DNA of 64,000 bases from Berghia stephanieae (lineage: Eukaryota > Mollusca > Gastropoda > Nudibranchia > Aeolidiidae), in assembly GCA_034508935.3 (NCBI GenBank), contig CM067450.1, positions 9,814,414 to 9,878,413 of the forward strand, written 5' to 3'. The stretch's first letter is position 1, and each line of letters begins with the position of its first letter. The position numbers were made by a program, and so were the translations under genes. Shown here piece by piece: positions 56,121-64,000 of the stretch. The notes beneath the pieces were generated by a model, which saw only the letters and a program-made list of their open reading frames with translations, was not told the origin of the DNA and did not search any database.

Positions 56121-59100
56121 TTAAAAATAATAATAATAATAATAACAATAACAAAGCATCCTTTTATTTGTTTGTTAAAAAGTTTATTGTCTATTCTTCA
56201 CTACATTTAACATTAGAGGTTTGAAGTCGTGATGACAGATAAAAGAGAATAATATGTTACCTTTTGGTCTAGTGGTATGACACTCGCTTTCGGATCGGAA
56301 GGTCCTGGGTTCGAGCCTCGCGCTCAGCGCATAGTTGAGTCCTTGGAAAAGGCCTTTACTCACATTCTCTCACCGTACTCAGATGTAAAATGAGTACCTG
56401 GCCGTTAACAGCGTTGTCTTTGTCCAAAAAATTGTAATATCGCCTTACAGGTGTCATGTCCCATCCTATATGTTAAATGTTGCTCAATTTTTTTATTTAA
56501 AAAATTTTTTGGGGATACAATCTGCAGAACAAATCTTTTGATGGTACATGATTCATTTCTCGAAAAAGTTCATATCCGACTAATAAGATCACTGCTAACA
56601 AACACAACACTTACGTTTACATCTGGTGCGGAAACATTTCATTATTAACATCGCTGGGAACTCCCCAAGGAGAAAGTCTGAGCCCAATCCTTTTTACAGT
56701 ATATTTGGAAGCAGCACTAAAAGAATTAAGACAAAAACTCCCAATTCCTCAAATCCTTACCTGCGAACTGATTTACGCAGACGATGTTGATGTCATGTTG
56801 GATACAGCAGACCTGGTGGAGCATCACATACCAATAATATCAAATACTCTGTGACATTGGAATCTAAATGTCAACGAATCCAAAACAGAAATTACAGTGG
56901 CTAACAAGAAACAAGCGGAATGGAAAAATGTAATAAAACTCTGAAACTTTGATTAATGAGAAAGAAGACCTCAAACGGAGCAAAATGCTAGCTCAAACTG
57001 CAATCAGAGAACTACACAACGTTTGGAACAGAACGAACATCATTAATGAAAATAAAAGAATGCGCCTTTACGAAGCGCTAGTGCTGCCAATCCTTATGTT
57101 CCAACTGTGGTACTTGGGGTCTTACAAAAAAGAATTTGGACACCCTGGACTCCCTTCATCGCAAACAAGTGAGACAAGTTATTGGGGTACATTGGACAGA
57201 CAAAATCAGTAATGAGGATGTATATCACAGAGGCAGAGTACAACCAGTACGCGTATAAAGAAACAAAGATGGAAACTGTTCGGACACATGCTCCAGCGAG
57301 ATGAAAATATTCCAGCACGCACAAACCTCAATGGATGATTACTTCAAACAAGGAGCCAAATACAGAGGGTGTACACCAACTTCACTTCCAATAACATTGA
57401 ATCAAGATCTCAAAAAATATCAAATACATTTAGAAACAACAACCGAAGAACTGATTTCAACAACAGAAGGAACATCCAACTGCCTCAGAACCTTAGCACA
57501 CATGATGACATTCTGAAGCTAAGAAAACTTGCACTAGACAGAGATTTATGGAGGCATTTATAAATGGATAATAGAAACAGACTGACAAACTCGAAGTGAC
57601 GCACACATTCAAGGCAAGCGTCCATAGAGACTGCACAGCCATATTTATTTTATTTATTCCATAACACCCATTTCTCGAAAAGAAGCCAAATGAATCAAGG
57701 ACACATGAATCCTATTCCACAATAATCCACAACACATACAGTTTTAATCAACGCAGCAAGCCGCCGTCAAAAGCAAATCAACCATTGCATCATTCATTAC
57801 CTGCGCTCTCGTTAATCATTTGTTGTTCACAAAGACTAGCAAATGTCTAAAGTATAACATATGACCATATTAAAGGGAATAGGTGATGGTAGACTCAATA
57901 CAATTGTTAGTTAACCGACTTTATATTCATTTGAAGACAAGGTGTGACTTCTTTTGTGTTCCTTTCAGTGGGAATTGTCATGTTCTTAAAATGTTTGCTG
58001 ACGCTCTGAAATGGTTCCACTAACCAGCATGCATTCCGATTAACCGGTTAAATTTATATGTAGAAAGATTCTGTCACATACAAATCATTCCAACGAAGAG
58101 ACTGTTCCGATAAAATGGCATTCCAAATACGGGCTTCGATAATATTTTTTTAAAGTACATTATTGGATATAAAGCTATCTAAAAGCTGATGTTTTTTGTT
58201 TATATATGTGGGGGTTGGGGGTGTTGTAATTTACCCAAACACTCACCACATCTCCAGGTCTATCTGCAAAACCTCCCGTTTCCTCATCTTGGCATGCAAG
58301 AATGAACTCGACCAACTTTTCCTATTTTGGATAATTAAAAAATAGGAAGAAAATTATGGAGTGCATGATGTTAAAACAAGGGTTATAAATACTGTGAACA
58401 TGATATAAGATTTTGATTGTTTTTATGGGTTTTTTTTTTTTTAGCACTAGCAACACTTGTAGGTCATTTCAGCTCCAGTAACAGGGAAGATGATAGATGA
58501 AAAGTAGTTCTGATATTAAAAGCACCAAAGAAAAATGAAAGACAAATTTAGGGAACAGAGGATCCACAGGCAATCCATCAATGCATCGATTTTGATATTA
58601 CCGAAAAGTCCCATCCAGGCTCAAGCAAAGGATCCCACTATAAAGGATAGACTCAAATGCTTACAAATATATACAATAAAAACTATAATAGAATTTAACA
58701 GAGAGATGATTTTCATGAAAAACAAAATAACATCTCTTTAAAAAACGGAAATGTATACATTTGACTGCCTCCCTCCCAGCTAAGGATCCCCATCAGGACC
58801 ACGGGAAAAAGACGAGAAATCTCAATTCAGAAAAAAAGACAGAGAGACATGGAAAAGGAAAACAAATAAGGGGAATAAAAGATGCAGCAAGTGACCGCTC
58901 TGCCCACTATGGGAGGTTAAAAAGACCCCAACCATATAAGAAGAAACATATACAAAGTTAAAATCTATAAAATCAATGTTTGTTCAATTTTTATATGAGC
59001 AAGTATTTTTGGATTAAATATTGGCTTAGGACATGTTTTGAATACACGCAAGAAAGACTAGTAAGTGCTACTTACTTTATCAATCCAATGAAGTCGGCCA

Positions 59101-62100
59101 ATTATTTTCAGGATGCTAACACCCACCAGGAGTAACAAACATCTGGAAGTTTCTCTGGGCGACCTGGAAAAAAAATCCGACAATAACAGGGTTGAAATCA
59201 GAGAATAATTTTGTGTGAACATATTGAATAGTTTGGGACCCAAAAGATGACAATTTTCATGACGAAATTATTTTTTAAAAGATTATTTATCGTGAATGAA
59301 AATTTATCAAATTTATTCCATTATCTTTGTTGATGAGAAAGTTAAATTATGATGTTGTTAAATCTTGTTCTCTGATTAAATGTTTTTTTTTGTTTTTTGT
59401 TTGTTTGTTGCTTTAGGTCTCTTCCAACACAATTGAGTTTATATGAGAGACCGCTGAAACAAAAAAAACAAGCAATCTAACAAAATAGTACAAATGTAAA
59501 TCAAAATCATAACCAAAAGATATAAGCTAAATTATAAATAACCAAGAACAAACAGGCAGAGGATTTACAGGAAAAAAATATCCCCTGTCAAAAATACAAT
59601 CACAAACCAAAGAAGCAGGATAGGCTAGTAAAGAGAAGAAGAAACGACATCACTATCGGATCGTACACCCATGCGAACATCATAGGTATATGATTCAAGG
59701 GTGATGCTCCCATCCAACCACCCGCTGATTAAATGTTAACATGACTAAAGAATAAAGAGGTCTAATTCAATTTTTTTTTTTTAAAAAAGGACATCCAAAT
59801 AAGTTTGTCTAAACCCCCTCACAATGCAGGATAAACCAACTTGTCTTTAAATCAAAGCCCTACCGTTTAGTCCTCCAGATGGTAACTGCCTCTCACATAA
59901 CCACCAACCCAGCTGGTCAGCTTTCACATGATGTAATCGACCAGTCACTGAGAGAAAACCAACACAGCAGTAAACCTGTGTAAAATCAAGTATTTCTTGT
60001 CATGATATATGGGATCGCAATGAAATTTAATGTATTCATTAACAGTGCTTTTAACATTAAAACAGTACAACAAATAATTGCTTAATTTATTAACAAAATT
60101 CAAAATAGATGTTGATATTGCCTAATTAGACAATCACATCTCATTCTTCTTCTCCTGCTCCTCCTCTTCGCTCTCTTCATCCTTTCGTGAGTATTTTCAC
60201 GATCCCAGGCTTCAGACAGCCCCCACCGTTCTCTACTTTTCCTGTTATACCTATAAAAAACTTAATGCAAAGCCTGTCTTGTTGCATAACATTATGTTTA
60301 ATGTGTACTTATTGCTCTTGAGTTTGAATGTGAAAATCAATATTAGTGTTGGGTAGGTATGACAATTTCGGGGAAAAAATCCCGAAATGCTCTGTAAAGA
60401 GAGAGTTAAAGAAAGGTTTATCTTTTTGCTTCATATCTCTATAACTTACCTGCCCAGAATGTGACTCACTACCAGGTCGACAACCAAAAGCCCCATCAAA
60501 ATTCATACAAGACAGAACAAACTCTGTGGCTTTGTCAACATCTACGACATCCAAACGATTCTGTCAGAAGGAAATGATGGTTTTATTTTTTTTTAAGTAG
60601 TCGTTCAGAGCCAATAGACCCATAGTTTATCCCTGTTTCTATAGCGTGAAACAGACTCAATAGCAATTGCTTGCAACTCTTTGGCTAGGACACAAGTCTA
60701 TCCCAAAGCACTTTCCACCAGATTTAATATACCCAGCTAGCAATTCATTATTGAGTGGACAGGGCGATTAGAAAAAAATCAAACAAAAAAACCTTGACTT
60801 CATCCAGGATTAATCTCAGTCACTGTGAGTGTGAAGCCACTGCTCTACAAACTGAGCTATCGAGACCTTGCACCATTTATAACTTAAGTTTAAATCACTT
60901 GTGACTCATTGACTCAAAACGCTATTGTGTCTGGATGGTTTATATATAAAAAAATTCTTAATCTAATAAATAAACAAATATTAGACTGGAGTTAAGTTTT
61001 TGTGTTTTATTGGGGGGAAAATTAGATATTGAGGAATTGCTTGAACTGAAACACCCTAATGTTTCACATTCTAATCATTTTCACTTATAAATCCAATTTT
61101 TTTGTAACCTGATTTACCTTGACATAATAATGTACTTAGTTTATCCTGACATAATAACATTTTGAGGCAATAGGTCACATTTTCATAACAAATAAAGCTA
61201 TAAATAGGCCTGAAGGAGAAAAATTTTAGGTCATGTCAGTGCCAGTAAAAAGAAAGAAAATGGGATAGCCAAAAAATTCTAAAATTACAATTAAAACACC
61301 TATGAAAAAGTAAGACAAAGGGGAATTGGTTCAAATAGGAAACAGATATAATTCCAAGAGCATACCATAAATATACTTAGTTTGATATCACCTAAAAGTC
61401 TCATTTGGACACCAGCACATGATCCCAATAAGAAGAATACACTCAAATGTTTACTAACTATGTTCAAAACAAAAAAAAACTATAACTGTCAGTATATAAT
61501 AGAGAGATGATTTACAAGGAAAAAATATCATCTTCCAAAACTAACAAATATACACTTGACTGTTTCACTCTCAGCCAAGCAATCCGGCAAGGGCCTGGAC
61601 AAAACCAAGTAATCCCATTCCAAGACAAAGACGAAAAGCAACTCAGAATATAGAGATTTAGAGAATAAAAGATACAGCAAGTGACCTCCTATGGGAAGAC
61701 AAAAGTATCCACACAGAAATTAAAAACAAATTCCCTTCATTCATCCTCAAGTGAATTTTTTTCTTCATGGTATATCTTGAGAAAAAACCTGAGATATTCC
61801 AGGCATCAGCAACATATTAAATTTTTTTATGAAGGTAAAAAACAAGATGCCTTATGCGGGCTCGAATCTGAGTCTATACAGTAGGAGTGCAATGCCTTAT
61901 CCTCTCAGCAATCTCGCCCTAAAATGAATAAAAAAAAATAAATGTCAAAAAAGATAAAGATCTCAAAATCTTTTCATGTTTATACTCAAGAAAATGAACC
62001 AATGAAAAGCCAAGAAATGAACGGTGTGCAATTCCTCAAATCGTTTGAGATTGACACCTACTTCAAAATGTGGACGACACTCTGGCTACTCAGTACTCAT

Positions 62101-63804
62101 ACTCATACGAGGGGTCACTAGATCAGTTTCAGGAATCGGGTATAAGGGATAATGGCATTACCATCAAATTTTCACAGCTTCTCAAAGTGCTCTTCTTAAG
62201 CTTAAATGCAACGTTTCATCCTCTTAAACCAAGAATCAATGCAGTTTTGCCACATTTCTGATGGTGTGGCTGAAATTTCATATCCAAGTGCCTTACGGCA
62301 TCTTCAGGAGTCTCAAACTTAATCCAACAGAATGAAAATTTGCGGGATTTCCACTAAAGGATGATTTATGGTTTGCAAAAAATTTTTTTTTAAATTATAG
62401 ATCTATCTTTACTGCTTCTATTCGATTCCGAAACTTATCTAGAGACCCTGTATGAATGACTAATATATTCAAATGTTTGTGTCCTTATGTAACAAGAATT
62501 CTTGGTAATTTACCAGAGAATCCATTTTTTTGGACTCACCAAAAGAGTGAGACATGCTACAGCACAAAATGAAAACCTAGTGTCCACTTCACCTAAAAAC
62601 AGATAAAATAAATTTTTAAAACATTTGAGTACATATACATTTGATGAAAGTGTCATGGTGGTTAGGTATAACACTATCAATATAACAATGCAAATCAATA
62701 TTAACTTTAATCCTATCAAATAAAAACGAGGAAATAATGATATCAAATTTTAAAACATTATTACCTCCTTGTTATATTGATATTCATTGCTGCTTGCTAT
62801 TTCGAAAAAAAAAAATAAATAAAGGCATTTAATGGAAAGTCTAACAGATTAAATTAACATAGGTCTCAACTCAGAATGTATATAAAGGAGGAATATTTCT
62901 CTGCTTCCACGGAACGCACATTTTATCATAAATAAAATAGAGCAATATGCCCTTTTTTAATGACAACACTTATAAAATATAGAATTTTTAACATACAGAC
63001 CATACTAGAAATAGGAAAAAAAATGTTAAAGAACTAATAAACATGGATAAGTCCCTTGCAACCCGACTGTTCACAATGAATTTTGAAGATGTATAGATAT
63101 TATTGAGGGCAGCTGAAGAAAATAGAACAGGACTTGAAATAGTGGAAATTTGAAACCCATGATTAAGCTTGTAAATAATACTGAAATTGCTAACTGAACA
63201 TCAGATTATTTCGATCAGAAATGATCTTTTTTTTTAAAGATTTTGATCATTAAAAATACTTCATACATATCTGTGTCAGTCAATTTATATAGAGAATGAA
63301 AATGAACAACAAGATATCAAATCAAGAATATCAACACATAACTGTTAAAAAAAAAAAAGAATAAAACTGAATATTGCGGGAATGCATTTGTAAATTATCA
63401 ATGATAGGAAATATTTGTTGGGTTTGTTTGTCGGCTGAAGAAGTATTTTGCTCTTTTTTCAAGCTGTTATATTAATTTTTATTTATTACATAGAAAATTA
63501 CAGATTTAAAAAGGAATCTGAAAATGCCATAATGCTTGCCCTCTCTCAACTTCCATTGGCCAAAACTTTTGGATATAAATGTGAGAGTCGCAGGTCTAAA
63601 TTATGCTACAGGCATATTTGAAAATGAAAAACTAGAAACAAACAACTGAAGTTTCCTCTATGATGACTTAATTACAATATACAATATCACTCCCTCACCC
63701 CACTTGTCACCGTAGAAACTGCCATCAGATTGCTGCAAACTTTTGACCCACTGAACAACGGCCTCTGTGTCCACACTATCCACAGCATCAAACAAATGGA
63801 GAAT
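55843..63804 (-). CDS. RABGGTB: Rab geranylgeranyltransferase beta subunit, 5' end outside window
   Basis: Cytosolic catalytic subunit that, with RABGGTA and REP, attaches geranylgeranyl groups to Rab C-termini. Minus-strand exons are 63804-63699, 62592-62540, 60560-60450, 59975-59864, 59163-59076, 58321-58247 and 55980-55843. Protein landmarks in order are [20 protein letters not shown], then [12 protein letters not shown], then [20 protein letters not shown], then [20 protein letters not shown], then [13 protein letters not shown], then [10 protein letters not shown], then [13 protein letters not shown] and [20 protein letters not shown]. The Asp and Cys in PDVCYSWW and the His in FHTLFG are the known zinc ligands. 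The end is PLQYL and a stop, close to the human length. Phase holds at every junction except exon 59163-59076, which is 88 nt where 89 is required. The frame slips after YSWWVLAS. A minus-strand AATAAA lies at 55655-55660. Confidence 0.95.
55998..56155. repeat. (AAT)n microsatellite
   Basis: AAT/TAA runs with interruptions, just upstream (on the minus strand) of the last RABGGTB exon's acceptor. Confidence 0.95.
56262..56480 (+). repeat. tRNA-derived SINE (family B)
   Basis: TTGGTCTAGTGGTATGACAC and GGGTTCGAGCCT are well preserved A- and B-box regions. Truncated after ATGTTAAATGTTGCT. Confidence 0.85.
56640..57570 (+). mobile_element. LINE RT 3' fragment of a third type
   Basis: Frames contain [20 protein letters not shown], then [10 protein letters not shown], then [11 protein letters not shown], then [20 protein letters not shown], then [13 protein letters not shown]. 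Several frame changes are present. The family has the fingers-palm-thumb RT order typical of a common invertebrate LINE group. It lies in the last RABGGTB intron. Confidence 0.8.
57571..58246 (-). other. RABGGTB intron, nothing recognised
   Basis: AT-rich DNA with no repeat or ORF that I can support. Confidence 0.5.
58430..58935 (-). repeat. SINE-like family A copy
   Basis: Minus-strand copy. The 3' end is near 58430-58490 (CATTTCAGCTCCAGTAACAGGG) and the 5' region near 58890-58935 (CTGCCCACTATGGGAGG). Confidence 0.8.
59385..59730 (-). repeat. Possible distant SINE-like repeat
   Basis: A T-rich left end, GGTCTCTTCCAACAC... and GAGACCGCTGAAACA, and a right end GATGCTCCCATCCAACC resemble the layout of family A, but the sequence differs. 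It also contains a small hairpin. Confidence 0.3.
60600..60872 (-). repeat. tRNA-derived SINE (family C)
   Basis: Minus-strand copy. CCATAGTTTATCCCTGTTTCTA is the 3' region and CTGAGCTATCGAGAC the complement of the tRNA-like head. Confidence 0.8.
61215..61700 (-). repeat. SINE-like family A copy
   Basis: Minus-strand copy. AGGTCATGTCAGTGCCAGTA is its 3' region and GTGACCTCCTATGGGA its 5' region. Confidence 0.8.
61701..62539 (-). other. RABGGTB intron, nothing recognised
   Basis: No supported ORF or repeat. Confidence 0.5.
62593..63698 (-). other. RABGGTB intron, nothing recognised
   Basis: AT-rich intronic DNA with short A- and T-runs only. Confidence 0.6.
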
Positions 63805-64000
63805 CTGAATTAGAACAAATTTCATGATTTGACAGACTTTTCAAAAGGCTAAAGTTAAAAAGGTAAACTAAAACAATAAATATATACATTTCTATAGTAA
63901 TACATAATTCAATTCAAGGATGATGACTGCCTGAATATTTACTTAAGAAATATATTATTTAAATCTAATTCAAGGGCGATGACTGCGTTTAATTCTATAT

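Noticed and set aside
56262-56340. tRNA gene candidate with good A and B boxes
   Set aside because: It continues into a SINE body shared by at least six other loci and no cloverleaf can be closed.

Overview
The window is AT-rich, intron-heavy animal DNA. Four gene models carry almost all of the coding signal, and the rest is introns filled with microsatellites and retroposons. The TALE homeobox gene, the MORN5 and CHCHD5 homologues, the two tRNA-derived SINE families and several LINE types suggest a marine invertebrate. I favour a deuterostome, perhaps an echinoderm, but nothing here proves the species.

Region 1 (1-27 kb, + strand): the 3' three quarters of a PBX/extradenticle gene. Seven coding exons plus a tiny terminal exon keep one reading frame across every GT-AG junction. 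The 19.3-kb intron inside the homeodomain (2789-22087) holds a second, same-strand, multi-exon gene at 9734-17145. That gene encodes an acidic N-terminus, two zinc fingers, a Crypton-like tyrosine recombinase core and a Myb/SANT-like C-terminus. The same intron also carries a hAT remnant, a Tigger-like MITE and a TIR element with a 6-bp target duplication.

Region 2 (27-35 kb): no host gene is seen. The space is filled by copies of an unassigned ~520-bp SINE-like family with 8-13-bp target duplications, and by two tRNA-derived SINE families.

Region 3 (35.3-50.4 kb): CHCHD5 (- strand, twin CX9C mitochondrial protein) and MORN5 (+ strand, MORN-repeat protein) lie head to head about 300 bp apart. 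Their introns hold LINE copies, including one with a 716-codon open reverse transcriptase frame, and foldback elements.

Region 4 (55.8-64 kb, - strand): the 3' part of RABGGTB, the beta subunit of Rab geranylgeranyl transferase. It converges on MORN5 and has seven exons in the window. All keep phase except one, which lacks a single base.

The four genes have unrelated jobs: transcription, recombinase-derived DNA binding, mitochondrial intermembrane space/ciliary structure, and Rab prenylation. I see no operon-like logic beyond the CHCHD5/MORN5 shared promoter and the nesting of the recombinase gene in PBX. The most novel material is the recombinase gene with its stop-creating cassette exon, the 6-bp-TSD TIR family, and the ~520-bp SINE-like family. 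I recognised no retrovirus, LTR element or Polinton.
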